Shown: positions 8,555 to 16,657 of the stretch, piece after piece
How positions within the stretch are numbered: the stretch's first letter is position 1
How the letters are laid out: each line of letters begins with the position of its first letter
NCBI RefSeq assembly: GCF_024138715.1
Contig: NZ_CP092074.1
Span: 1,550,001-1,614,000, forward strand
DNA from: Emticicia sp. 21SJ11W-3
GTDB taxonomy: Bacteria; Bacteroidota; Bacteroidia; Cytophagales; Spirosomataceae
Direction of reading: 5' to 3'
Length of the DNA: 64,000 nucleotides
The notes under the pieces: model-generated
What the model was told of the DNA's origin: nothing
The model's input: the letters and a program-made list of their open reading frames with translations, nothing else
Database searches by the model: none
Translations under genes and position numbers: made by a program

Positions 8555-9151
8555 TTACACGCCTTCTGCCACTACTTCTTTTACCTCTGGCACCATTGTG
8601 GTCAATAATCGCTGTATACCGTCGCGCAGCGTAACTGTTGATGAAGGGCAACCGCTGCAAGAGCCTTGAAGGTAAACCTTTACCTGGCCTGTTATTTCAT
8701 CAAAAGAGGCAAAGTTGATAGCGCCGCCGTCAGACTCAACTGCCGGCCGAACGTACTGGTCAAGCGTTGATTTGATTTTGGCTACTACTGCCGAATCATT
8801 GGCGTCAATGATCAATGTATTTTTATCAATGGTTTTTTGTGTAAAAACCGGGTGGTTCTGCTCAAAATATATTTTCAGAAACTTTTTAACATCATAAACT
8901 ACATCTTCCCACTCGGTATCATCATCTTTTGTTATGGTAATAAAATTGGCTGCAATAAAAATTCTTCTTACAAAAGGGAATTGGAAGAGGTCTGCCGCCA
9001 AAGGCGATGCCTTACCTTCTTCTGCAGTAGAAACAATGGTGGGGTAGTCGAAAGACAATCCGTCCGGAGCCAGCTCAAAATTCAATACGAATTTCATTGA
9101 ATTCGGATTCGGGCTCAGCTCGGTATATATCATTGTTTGGCGTTGAAGCAT
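8555..9151 (-). CDS. nfu: NifU-like iron-sulfur cluster carrier protein
   Basis: 198 residues with two domains. The N-terminal Nfu_N domain (TELSPNPNSMKFVLNF, about residues 9-95) is followed by a C-terminal NifU-like domain with DQYVRPAVESDGGAINF and the cluster-binding CSGCPSS (Cys-x-x-Cys). Two such proteins join to hold a 4Fe-4S cluster and pass it to apoenzymes in the cytoplasm. There is no nearby suf or isc gene. The ATG at 9149-9151 was used; an internal ATG six codons on (MIYTEL) is an alternative start. Confidence 0.93.
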   Translation of the reverse strand: MLQRQTMIYTELSPNPNSMKFVLNFELAPDGLSFDYPTIVSTAEEGKASPLAADLFQFPFVRRIFIAANFITITKDDDTEWEDVVYDVKKFLKIYFEQNHPVFTQKTIDKNTLIIDANDSAVVAKIKSTLDQYVRPAVESDGGAINFASFDEITGQVKVYLQGSCSGCPSSTVTLRDGIQRLLTTMVPEVKEVVAEGV

Positions 9152-9226
9152 GACAATTGTTGGTATTTTAAATGAATTAGTGTCTTGTTAAGAACATAAA
9201 AGACCAGAAATAAGTTTAATAAGGCA

Positions 9227-9253
9227 CAAAAAAACCTGCCCGTAAAGGCAGGT
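9227..9253 (-). terminator. Terminator of rplU-rpmA
   Basis: Read on the minus strand: ACCTGCC, a 6-base loop, GGCAGGT (9234-9240 and 9247-9253), then a run of seven T. It lies 26 bases after the rpmA stop. Confidence 0.85.
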
Positions 9254-9278
9254 CTCAAAGTCGTTTGCAGCGTGCTGA

Positions 9279-9536
9279 TTAAGCTTCTGCTACTACGTTA
9301 ACGAATGATTTTCCGTCACGTCCTTTTTTAAATTCTACGATACCGTCGGTTAATGCGAAAAGTGTATGGTCTCTGCCCACACCTACGTTTACACCCGGAT
9401 TATGTTTGGTACCACGTTGACGAACAATGATGTTACCAGCGATAGCCGTTTGGCCACCAAACAATTTAACGCCTAAGCGCTTGCTTTCTGATTCGCGGCC
9501 GTTTTTTGACGAACCGACACCTTTTTTGTGTGCCAT
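9279..9536 (-). CDS. rpmA: 50S ribosomal protein L27 (bL27)
   Basis: 85 residues starting [24 protein letters not shown], the standard bL27 sequence. There is no N-terminal extension of the kind that Firmicutes cleave. It carries [24 protein letters not shown]. bL27 reaches the peptidyl-transferase centre. It follows rplU after 74 bases in the usual two-gene operon and ends at a clear terminator. Confidence 0.98.
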   Translation of the reverse strand: MAHKKGVGSSKNGRESESKRLGVKLFGGQTAIAGNIIVRQRGTKHNPGVNVGVGRDHTLFALTDGIVEFKKGRDGKSFVNVVAEA

Positions 9537-9610
9537 GACCTTATTCTCTTTTAATTAGTGAATTGCAATGAATAAATGTTTTTGTTGCTGAGCATTTCAC
9601 TCAACCTGTT

Positions 9611-9922
9611 TTACGCTCCGATTTCGTCAATTTGAATTTTGGTCAAATACTGACGGTGACCGTTCTTTTTAACGTAGCCCTTACGACGTTTTTTCTTGAA
9701 AACAATTACTTTCTCGCCTTTAAGGTGTTCAAGGATGGTTGCTTTTACAGAAGCACCAGCTACGGTTGGAGTACCTACAGAAATGGTTCCACCGTTGTCA
9801 ACAAGGAGTACCTTGTCGAATACAAGTTCAGCGTTCGTTTCGCCCTCTAATCTGTTTGTGTAGAGCGTACGACCCTTTTCAACTTTAAATTGCTGACCTG
9901 CGATTTCTACGATTGCGTACAT
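9611..9922 (-). CDS. rplU: 50S ribosomal protein L21 (bL21)
   Basis: 103 residues, MYAIVEIAGQQFKVEKGRTL at the N terminus and KRRKGYVKKNGHRQYLT near the C terminus, both diagnostic. Length is normal. First gene of the rplU-rpmA operon, with a consensus promoter about 85 bases upstream of the start codon. Confidence 0.98.
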   Translation of the reverse strand: MYAIVEIAGQQFKVEKGRTLYTNRLEGETNAELVFDKVLLVDNGGTISVGTPTVAGASVKATILEHLKGEKVIVFKKKRRKGYVKKNGHRQYLTKIQIDEIGA

Positions 9923-10005
9923 TTTTTGAATGATAGATTTACAATGAATACTGTTTTATTCTGAATAAGCGCTGATTAATGTCTGAAACGCATTATTTAG
10001 GGGTG

Positions 10006-10035
10006 CAAAGTTAAGAATATATTTTTGTTTTTCAA
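10006..10035 (-). promoter_or_regulatory. Promoter of rplU-rpmA
   Basis: On the minus strand TTG (10033-10035), 19 bases, TAACTTTG (10006-10013): a full match to the Bacteroidota TTG/TAnnTTTG consensus, with a leader of roughly 75 nt to the rplU ATG. Confidence 0.75.
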
Positions 10036-10103
10036 ACTATTGCTTTCTATGATTTTTTTTATAAAATTGTAGGAAGTTTCAATCAACCATAACGTACACA
10101 CCT

Positions 10104-10541
10104 ATGAAAATTCGTCAGATATTGCAGAAAAAGAAAATCAATGCCCTGTTCTCGGTTTCGTCTGATACAACTGTATACAATGCACTTGTAGAAATGGCAG
10201 ATAAAAACATAGGGGCGGTTTTAGTAATTGACAACGGAGCCCTTTCCGGAATTTTCTCTGAGCGCGACTACGCCCGCAAGATTGTCTTGAAAGGCCTGCA
10301 CTCAGATGAAACAAAGGTAAAAGATGTAATGACCGCTAAAGTTATTACCATAGATGTGGAAGATAAACTGGAAAATGCCATGCAGATAATGTCTGACAGG
10401 CACATCAGGCACTTGCCAGTAATGGACGGCAGCACGCTGGTAGGCATTATTTCTATCAATGACCTGGTTTCAACGTTAATCAATGAACAGAAGTCTCAGA
10501 TAGCTTCATTGGAAAGTTATATATCGGGCAGCTACGCTTAA
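10104..10541 (+). CDS. CBS-domain pair protein
   Basis: 145 residues made up of two CBS domains and little else. Residues ~8-62 hold DTTVYNALVEMADKNIGAVLV and GIFSERDYARKI; residues ~75-132 hold VMTAKVITIDVEDKLENAMQ and HIRHLPVMDG followed by GIISINDLV. Such pairs bind adenine nucleotides and act as energy or nucleotide sensors. No fused effector domain is present and the partner is unknown. It is followed after 57 bases by the DUF2721 gene on the same strand. Confidence 0.9.
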   Translation: MKIRQILQKKKINALFSVSSDTTVYNALVEMADKNIGAVLVIDNGALSGIFSERDYARKIVLKGLHSDETKVKDVMTAKVITIDVEDKLENAMQIMSDRHIRHLPVMDGSTLVGIISINDLVSTLINEQKSQIASLESYISGSYA

Positions 10542-10598
10542 ATTCTTTACAAACTCTTTGGCTCATGCGAATCGATTGATTTCGCTTAATACTATCTG

Positions 10599-11051
10599 AT
10601 GGAATTGACAATTGGTACTCCGGCACTTCTTTTTTCTACGGTTTCATTACTGATGATTGCTTTTACTAACCGGTTTCTGGCGCTGGCTAGTCTGATCAGA
10701 GATTTGCATTTAAAATACAAAACTGAAGAAGAGAAAGAGAACATAGTTGCACAGATTATCGGTTTACAGCGGCGCATCAGAATTGTAAGGAATATTCAGA
10801 TAATAGCCATTTCGAGCCTGCTTTTAAGTGCGGTTTGTATGTTGTTGATTTTTGTTGGCCGCGAACTGGCAGCCAAATGGATGTTTGGCGGTGCATTGAT
10901 GCTACAGATAGCAGCACTCACTCTGTCGGTACGTGAAATAACATTATCGATGAATGCCCTGAAACTGGAGCTGAGCGATATGGCCGAATTGATTGCTCCG
11001 GAACCGTCTTATCGCAGACGCAAAAAACATGAAACTAAGAGCGACGACTGA
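10599..11051 (+). CDS. DUF2721 family membrane protein
   Basis: 150 residues. TPALLFSTVSLLMIAFTNRFLALASLIRDL at the N terminus is the typical DUF2721 start. There are three hydrophobic helices (about 8-30, 65-87 and 93-112), with a charged helical segment between the first two and a basic tail (YRRRKKHETK). Function is unknown for the family. Its 3' end overlaps the convergent YhhN-like gene by 17 bases. Confidence 0.82.
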   Translation: MELTIGTPALLFSTVSLLMIAFTNRFLALASLIRDLHLKYKTEEEKENIVAQIIGLQRRIRIVRNIQIIAISSLLLSAVCMLLIFVGRELAAKWMFGGALMLQIAALTLSVREITLSMNALKLELSDMAELIAPEPSYRRRKKHETKSDD

Positions 11052-11682
11052 TGAGCAAACCGTGGATAATCAGATATTGCGCTACCACATAAGTACTCAT
11101 TATCAGAAAACCAGCCATCGGCACTGATACTACAAATTTGTTAAGGGCTATAAGCGAATCAGAGGCAATAAATAATACCGCCCCAATGAGTACAACTTCA
11201 TAACTTTTGTCTTTTACCTGCCGCTCGCTGGCACGAATACCCATTAAGGTTATTACTATGGCATACAAAGTTACCGGAATCCTGAAGTCGGTCGGAATTC
11301 TGTGCAATAGAAAAAACAGTAGCAAACAAGCATAAGAAATAAAAGGTAGCCAGCGGAAATGGCGTGATTTACCCTCTTGCCGGAACAATAAAATATAGCA
11401 GACATGCCCAAGCAGAAATGCACCCAGGCCCATCAGAAAGTAATTGGGGTTTAATTGCTGAAACATCAGGAAGGTGTCTCCCAGGCAAGAGAAAAATAAA
11501 GCAATTAACACAAGCCGGTCTCTTTTACTAAATGTGGCACGGGTGTGCAGGTAATAAAACAAACCCAGGGTAATCATCAGCAGCGGTTTAGTAATATAGC
11601 CAAGCCATTCGGTTTCCAGCAAGCCTGAGGCAATGTTTATCGCAGACAGGCCAAAGAAGATAAAAGTCTGGTTACGATTCAT
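11035..11682 (-). CDS. YhhN/TMEM86 family membrane protein (lysoplasmalogenase-like)
   Basis: 215 residues with about seven or eight membrane helices. Family motifs are KPLLMITLGLF, FFSCLGDTFLM, GLGAFLLGHVCYILLF, YAIVITLMG and GAVLFIASDSLIALNKF. The human relative TMEM86B cleaves lysoplasmalogens; bacterial members are less studied, so the enzyme activity is inferred from family only. It overlaps the end of the DUF2721 gene and starts 10 bases after the M28 peptidase stop, so those two may be cotranscribed. Confidence 0.85.
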   Translation of the reverse strand: MNRNQTFIFFGLSAINIASGLLETEWLGYITKPLLMITLGLFYYLHTRATFSKRDRLVLIALFFSCLGDTFLMFQQLNPNYFLMGLGAFLLGHVCYILLFRQEGKSRHFRWLPFISYACLLLFFLLHRIPTDFRIPVTLYAIVITLMGIRASERQVKDKSYEVVLIGAVLFIASDSLIALNKFVVSVPMAGFLIMSTYVVAQYLIIHGLLISRRS

Positions 11683-11692
11683 AGTAAGGTGT

Positions 11693-12838
11693 TTAAGTAA
11701 TATTGAGTTGTTCTCCGATTTTCTCTGCTAATATAACAGCCTTTTCCATAGGTAAAAAATCTACGTTTGCCAGCACATCTGTTGGTCGGTGGATGTTAGG
11801 CATTCGGCCGTGTGCATCAAGTGCTGCCAGCGTTACAGCCGGAATGCCCGCCCGCTGAAACCAGACTGAATCAAAGTCAGCCGTATGCCAGGCTCCTGTG
11901 GTTACATTTTTAAGAGCCGGAAGCTGTGCAACGGTTTGTTTGGCTATTTGTATCAACTGGTTGTCATACACAATGTTAGACCAACTGCCGGTTTGGGTTA
12001 TGATTTTCAGATTACCGCTGCCCAATGTATCAAAATTAATCAGATAGGTTTCCTTGTTAAATTCGGTATAATGTTTTTTCATGTAGGCTCTGGCGCCTAT
12101 CATGCCTACTTCTTCGGCACCTGTCAGAACCAGTTCCACATCCAGATTGTCTAAATTTTTAGCCCACAACTTCTCGGCGGTGGCAACAGCGGCGGCTACT
12201 CCGGTAGCATTGTCAGAAGCGCCGTTTGAATAGCCTAGGCGGAAATAGTCTACCGTACCCACTACCCCCTGCAACAGAAAGTAAAAAGCTAATACGTTGC
12301 CTATCATCATAATGAAATTGTTTGGCGCCAGAAACTGAGAAATGGCTATAAATTGCGCCACAATCATCAAAAACAGGCTCATTTTTAAAGACTTCCGGAA
12401 GTTGCCAACCATCTCGGGGCGATAAAGAACCGAAATAGGGGCGGTGTCCCAATGCGCCATCAGGATGAGTTTCTTAGGTTTGCTGGTTGCTTTACTTTTA
12501 GGCTTAACTACGAGGTTATACGAAGTAACCAGTGGAGGAAAACCCGTAACCGGCGATGCGTACCAGTTGAAATACAGCATTGCCAGTGTTACAAATATCA
12601 GTGTGATAAAAAGCCCGGCAATTGGAGAGAAATTAAGAGTTAATAAACCGGCAAACAAACCACCGATGAGCCACCAGACAATAGAAATGTAAGTTTTTGG
12701 CGTTTTGAACGACTCCCTTGATACTTCCTGTTCCGGAAACAAACTGCTGAGATAATCAAGCACAGGTATTTCATTAGCGGTGGCTACACCCCTGTTAGGA
12801 AAAGCTGCCAGTTTTTCTACAATTTGTTTTGCGGTCAT
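11693..12838 (-). CDS. Membrane-anchored M28-family zinc aminopeptidase
   Basis: 381 residues. All metal and catalytic positions of family M28 are present: His129-x-Asp131 (MAHWDTA), Asp209 (SNGASDNATG), the pair Glu242-Glu243 (TGAEEVG), Asp270 (INFDTLG) and His350 (NIHRPTD). Four hydrophobic segments (about 52-70, 72-92, 152-170 and 174-195) are inserted before and between the metal ligands, so the peptidase is membrane-bound, unlike the usual secreted M28 enzymes. There is no cleavable signal peptide. The substrate is unknown. The membrane topology that puts the active site on one face is not resolved. Confidence 0.88.
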   Translation of the reverse strand: MTAKQIVEKLAAFPNRGVATANEIPVLDYLSSLFPEQEVSRESFKTPKTYISIVWWLIGGLFAGLLTLNFSPIAGLFITLIFVTLAMLYFNWYASPVTGFPPLVTSYNLVVKPKSKATSKPKKLILMAHWDTAPISVLYRPEMVGNFRKSLKMSLFLMIVAQFIAISQFLAPNNFIMMIGNVLAFYFLLQGVVGTVDYFRLGYSNGASDNATGVAAAVATAEKLWAKNLDNLDVELVLTGAEEVGMIGARAYMKKHYTEFNKETYLINFDTLGSGNLKIITQTGSWSNIVYDNQLIQIAKQTVAQLPALKNVTTGAWHTADFDSVWFQRAGIPAVTLAALDAHGRMPNIHRPTDVLANVDFLPMEKAVILAEKIGEQLNIT

Positions 12839-12880
12839 ATTGGGTTTTAGTTAGGGTGTCATTAAGTGATTCAAAGCAGT

Positions 12881-13756
12881 TTAGTCAAGTATTTCATAAT
12901 CTATAATATCGAGCTTCGCCGTAGAAGATATTTGTATTTTTTTAATCAGTTTATTTTTTATTCGCCAGTCGTAATCACTTTTTGAAACAGTAAGCTTTAT
13001 GGTTTTGTCTTGATGTACATATTTCGGGTTACCGTAATTATAATTATAAGTTTTGAAAACATTTTTATCACTGGTAATAAACCTTATTGTGGGATAGCCG
13101 TAAAGTTCTAATTCAACATCGTGCTTGGCAAATGTAATCTTGCTTATTTGGCTAGTAAAATATAATTTTTCTTCTGATTCTACTTTTGTTCTAACAATTA
13201 ACCAAAACACAAATGGTATAAGTATAAACAATGAGATAATTAATGAAATCAGTCTTTTTTCAGATGAAGTTATTATTTCTTCTTGTTCTTTTGTACCTGT
13301 TGATTTTAGGTTTTTGTCAATTGGTAAATTTAACCTATTTAAATAATCAATAAACTCTGAATAATTTTTGTAATCATTTTTATCTATAATTAATAATCTG
13401 GTTTCAGTACAAATAATTAAACTAGTATCAATACCATCTTTTCCTCTGTCATTAATTTCTTCGTTCCAGGCTGCTATATCGTTTACATCTATTTCATCCA
13501 GATATTCATTTTTATGTGTTTCAATAACTATTTTGTCTTCATAAAAATGATATATTCTTTTGTGAAAGAAAAGTAATCTAATAACACCAGAAAAGAGAAA
13601 AAATAGTGAAATAAGCAAGCCCCACCATGAAGCATTAATAATAGATTGTTGAAATACTAAAGCGTAAATTCCTAACCAAAATATCGATTCTATTATTCTT
13701 AGTAGGTAATGATTATTTGGTTTTGAGATGATGGGGTTTTCTTCACTTATTTTCAT
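12881..13756 (-). CDS. Hypothetical membrane protein
   Basis: 291 residues, not recognised. Two hydrophobic hairpin segments lie at about 25-65, then a soluble stretch rich in Asp, Glu, Lys and Asn. A single membrane helix follows near 170-190 (ISLIISLFILIPFVFWLIV), then a C-terminal beta-rich domain. The first soluble part (FYEDKIVIETHKNEYLDEIDVNDIAAW) looks like the PH-like domain seen behind two membrane helices in other small membrane proteins; this is only an impression. Codon use is more AT-rich than its neighbours, which may mean recent acquisition. Confidence 0.6.
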   Translation of the reverse strand: MKISEENPIISKPNNHYLLRIIESIFWLGIYALVFQQSIINASWWGLLISLFFLFSGVIRLLFFHKRIYHFYEDKIVIETHKNEYLDEIDVNDIAAWNEEINDRGKDGIDTSLIICTETRLLIIDKNDYKNYSEFIDYLNRLNLPIDKNLKSTGTKEQEEIITSSEKRLISLIISLFILIPFVFWLIVRTKVESEEKLYFTSQISKITFAKHDVELELYGYPTIRFITSDKNVFKTYNYNYGNPKYVHQDKTIKLTVSKSDYDWRIKNKLIKKIQISSTAKLDIIDYEILD

Positions 13757-13783
13757 AAATACAAGGTCATTTTTGAATGGACT

Positions 13784-14323
13784 TTAACTTTCATTCTCAA
13801 AAAAAGCCTCAATTTCTTTCCATGATTTGAATCTTTGATAACCGGTTACCTTCTGATTATGAATGGCGCTGAACATCAGCGGTTTACCTTTAAAGGTTTT
13901 CAGGTTTTTCTCGTGGTCGTCAATCATATAATCGGCGGCTACAATGCTTTTATCTCCGCAAAGCACAATGTTTCGCCATGATATAAACGGAAAATGCTCT
14001 TCCAGCCAGTCCATTTTGTCTTTCAATGAATTAGGAAACTCAGTAGCTGCCGATACAATAAATACTTCATATTGCTCATGCAGTTTTTTTATTACCTCTA
14101 CGGCATCTGCCATTACCTCTACATCTCTGAAAAAGCCCGGTTTAAATATTTCAACCCGAATTTTATGATAGTTTTTTTCTTCAAAAATTTCAAAGTAAGC
14201 TTTGTTTTCAAAATGTTGCTCGGTGAAAGCCGTACCGATAATGTGGTTATAAGTTTTAAGGATTTTCTTTCCTGTGGCCGCCATTACGTCATCCATATCA
14301 ATGGCAATTCTCTTTTTGGTCAT
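13784..14323 (-). CDS. 5'(3')-deoxyribonucleotidase (NT5C family, HAD fold)
   Basis: 179 residues. The HAD motif I IAIDMDDVMA holds the nucleophile Asp (residue 9) and the acid Asp11. Motif II is FIVSAATEFP, and the last motif is ADYMIDDHEKNL. This pattern and size match bacterial NT5C-like enzymes (YorS/YqfW type) that dephosphorylate nucleoside monophosphates. The substrate is inferred from family. It lies divergently from the cobalamin riboswitch. Confidence 0.85.
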   Translation of the reverse strand: MTKKRIAIDMDDVMAATGKKILKTYNHIIGTAFTEQHFENKAYFEIFEEKNYHKIRVEIFKPGFFRDVEVMADAVEVIKKLHEQYEVFIVSAATEFPNSLKDKMDWLEEHFPFISWRNIVLCGDKSIVAADYMIDDHEKNLKTFKGKPLMFSAIHNQKVTGYQRFKSWKEIEAFFENES

Positions 14324-14466
14324 TCTTGATTAAGGTTTTGTTTGTGCGAATATAAACATAAGATTTTACAACCCTTCATTTGTGTTTATAAGTGTTTCAG
14401 ATTTTCATAAAGGCACTGCCCAATACTATTTTTTGTGCCTGTTGCTGTTATTTTTAAAAATCATTT

Positions 14467-14474
14467 TACCTTTG
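14467..14474 (+). promoter_or_regulatory. Possible -7 box of the btuB-type operon
   Basis: TACCTTTG fits TAnnTTTG and lies about 7 bases before the first riboswitch bases. A TTG at 14442-14444 is 22 bases upstream, slightly more than the spacing seen elsewhere in this window. Confidence 0.5.
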
Positions 14475-14480
14475 CAACAG

Positions 14481-14660
14481 TTTTAGGTGCCTTATACAGC
14501 TTCCGATAGTTGTTTCAAGGCTTAAAAGGGAATCCCGTGTAAACCGGGAGCTGTCCCCGCAACTGTAAGTTTCTTGAGTGCATTTCAACTGCATGGCCAC
14601 TGTTATACGGGAAGGCCGGAGATGCTGAAACGAGTCAGGAGACCTGCCCAAAGCTATCCT
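14481..14660 (+). ncRNA. Cobalamin (adenosylcobalamin/B12) riboswitch
   Basis: Conserved core elements appear in order: AGGTGCC near 14485, AAAAGGGAA at 14524-14532, CTGTCCCCGCAACTGTAA around 14551-14568, GGAAGGCCGGAGATG after 14609, and the B12 box GAGTCAGGAGACCTGCC at 14632-14648. The expression platform is probably the stretch 14655-14682, where ATCCT can pair with AGGAT just at an ATG. It precedes a TonB receptor and lipoprotein, so it should repress them when B12 is plentiful. Confidence 0.95.
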
Positions 14661-14679
14661 TATTTGCGCTTTACGGAGG

Positions 14680-14733
14680 ATGAAGCCAACTGAGCGACAG
14701 ACTATCATTCATTTTACATGTTTAATTAATTGA
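14680..14733 (+). CDS. Candidate 17-residue leader ORF overlapping the btuB-type start
   Basis: ATG directly after GGAGG opens a 17-codon frame (MKPTERQTIIHFTCLIN) whose TGA (14731-14733) overlaps the TTG (14730-14732) that must start the TonB receptor. The layout would allow translational coupling. No protein evidence is visible and the frame could be chance. Confidence 0.35.
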   Translation: MKPTERQTIIHFTCLIN

Positions 14734-16652
14734 GCATTTTTATCAGATGCTTTTGCCTGAGGGTTTTACCCTTTGCCTTTGCGTGGCTTCTGCTGTCGCA
14801 GGAAATGGTATTGGGCCAGACTGACTCAACCAGAATGCTGGACGAAGTGTTGGTGAAAACCTTCGCTCCAACCCGGTTTATGGCAGGGCTAAAGATTCAG
14901 CGTATTGATTCAGCCACAATTGAGCAGGCAAAGTTTCAGACCCTGGCCGAATTTCTAAACTTTCTGGCACCGGTTAATTTCCGGCCCTATGGAAACGGGC
15001 AACTGACAAGTATAGGATTACGAGGTACTTCAAGCAATCATACGGCTGTAGTCTGGAATGGCATCAATATCAACTCACCAAGTACAGGGCAGAGCGATTT
15101 CTCCACTTTGCCTGCTGCAGGTTTCGACCTCCTGGCTATTCAATACGGGTCATCGTCATGTGTGGTAGGATCAGATGCAGTTGGAGGCAGTATACTGCTC
15201 GACTCAAGGCCTGTCTGGGAAAATAAAATGCAGTTGAGTTTCGGGCAGCGGATGGCCAGTTTTAATAACCGCCAAACACAGTTAAGCGCCCGGGTTTCAG
15301 GCAACAGGGTTTCGTCAAAGACGGTGTTTTATAGTGGCGTTTTGAATAACAATTACCCTTATACAGAGCGGAACTATTATCCGGTTGAGCGTTCAACCAC
15401 TTCTTCAAGAGGCTTTATTCAGGATTTGTTTTATCTCACCAAAAAACAAAACCAGCTTTCGCTGAACGTCTGGGTTTCTGATAATAATGTCGAAATATCG
15501 CCGCAGTCAATCCATACAAGAGAGGTTTTGCAAACGCAGGCTGTCAGGATTCTGAATACCTATCAATTTAAAAAACTGACTGTCAGAGGAGGTTATGTGC
15601 AGGATATCACCAATTATGGTAAGGGTAATTTTGTTAAACCCAGCCGGACAGCCATTGACCGGTTCTTGATTCGTGCCGAACATGCATGGAAGATTTCAAA
15701 ACTTACTGCCCATATTGGCACTGAGGCAGCGCATGTAATAGCACATGTTGACGAATATGAAAAGAACACCATTGCAGAGAACAGATTAGACATTTTTGCC
15801 TGGCTGAGGTACCAGGTTTCAAAAAGATTACTTGCCTCTCTTAATGTGCGTCAGGCCTTTGTAAAAGGCTTTGAGCCACCCTTAGCCCCTGCTTTGGGGT
15901 TTGAATATCAACTTACTGAATCCACCAAATTAACGGGCAATGTTTCACGCAGCTACCGGGTGCCTACCATGAACGAACGCTATTGGTCTGAATTAGGCAA
16001 CCCGGAGCTGAAGCCCGAAGACGGATTTAATAAAGAGATGGGTATTAGCTGGAATAAGCAGCACCATACTTTCAGTTTTAGCTCGTCGATGAATCTGTAT
16101 CATAATCTGATTGACAACTGGGCCTACTGGAATCCGGATTTGAATTACAAGGTACAGAATCTGCAACAGGTATTGGCCAAAGGTCTGGAGCTTACACACA
16201 AAACGCAATATCAGCGCGAGCAACTAGCGGTTGGGTTTCATGCCCAATATGCTTACACGCATTCTTCGCAGCAGAAAGCTTATAATGTTTTCTCTGCCGA
16301 TGTAATAGGTAAGCAGCTGATTTACATACCGAAGCACAATTTTACCGCCAATTTATATTACCAGACAAACGGGAAAACCGGGTGGCTGAAAAAACACGGA
16401 ACGCCGTTCCGTGCAACGCTTCAATGGCAAGCCAATAGCCGCCGGTATTACACGTTCGACAATTCTAAATGGCTCGATGGCCAGCATTTGGCAAACCTGA
16501 TACTTGAAAGTGGCCTGAAATGGAAGCATGCCGATGGTCGCTTGTTTTTTCAGATAAACAACCTGTTTGACGAGCTCTACCTAAACTCAAAACGCAATGC
16601 CATGCCCGGCAGAAATTATGCAATCAACTTTGTTTTTAACATAAATAAGTAA
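14730..16652 (+). CDS. btuB: BtuB-like TonB-dependent receptor (vitamin B12 uptake)
   Basis: 640 residues. A signal peptide (LRVLPFAFAWLLLS, cut near VLG-Q) is followed by a TonB-box-like stretch (LDEVLVKTF). The plug has TLAEFLNFLAPVNFRPYG, GLRGTSSNHTAVVWNG and GSDAVGGSILLDS, and the rest is a 22-strand-type barrel that ends with FFQINNLFDELY and a terminal ..INFVFNINK strand. Length is near E. coli BtuB. An in-frame stop lies immediately upstream, and no ATG precedes the signal peptide, so TTG at 14730 is the only sensible start. The riboswitch upstream and a lipoprotein 5 bases downstream make corrinoid import by far the best reading. Confidence 0.88.
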   Translation: MSIFIRCFCLRVLPFAFAWLLLSQEMVLGQTDSTRMLDEVLVKTFAPTRFMAGLKIQRIDSATIEQAKFQTLAEFLNFLAPVNFRPYGNGQLTSIGLRGTSSNHTAVVWNGININSPSTGQSDFSTLPAAGFDLLAIQYGSSSCVVGSDAVGGSILLDSRPVWENKMQLSFGQRMASFNNRQTQLSARVSGNRVSSKTVFYSGVLNNNYPYTERNYYPVERSTTSSRGFIQDLFYLTKKQNQLSLNVWVSDNNVEISPQSIHTREVLQTQAVRILNTYQFKKLTVRGGYVQDITNYGKGNFVKPSRTAIDRFLIRAEHAWKISKLTAHIGTEAAHVIAHVDEYEKNTIAENRLDIFAWLRYQVSKRLLASLNVRQAFVKGFEPPLAPALGFEYQLTESTKLTGNVSRSYRVPTMNERYWSELGNPELKPEDGFNKEMGISWNKQHHTFSFSSSMNLYHNLIDNWAYWNPDLNYKVQNLQQVLAKGLELTHKTQYQREQLAVGFHAQYAYTHSSQQKAYNVFSADVIGKQLIYIPKHNFTANLYYQTNGKTGWLKKHGTPFRATLQWQANSRRYYTFDNSKWLDGQHLANLILESGLKWKHADGRLFFQINNLFDELYLNSKRNAMPGRNYAINFVFNINK

Positions 16653-16657
16653 TCCAG

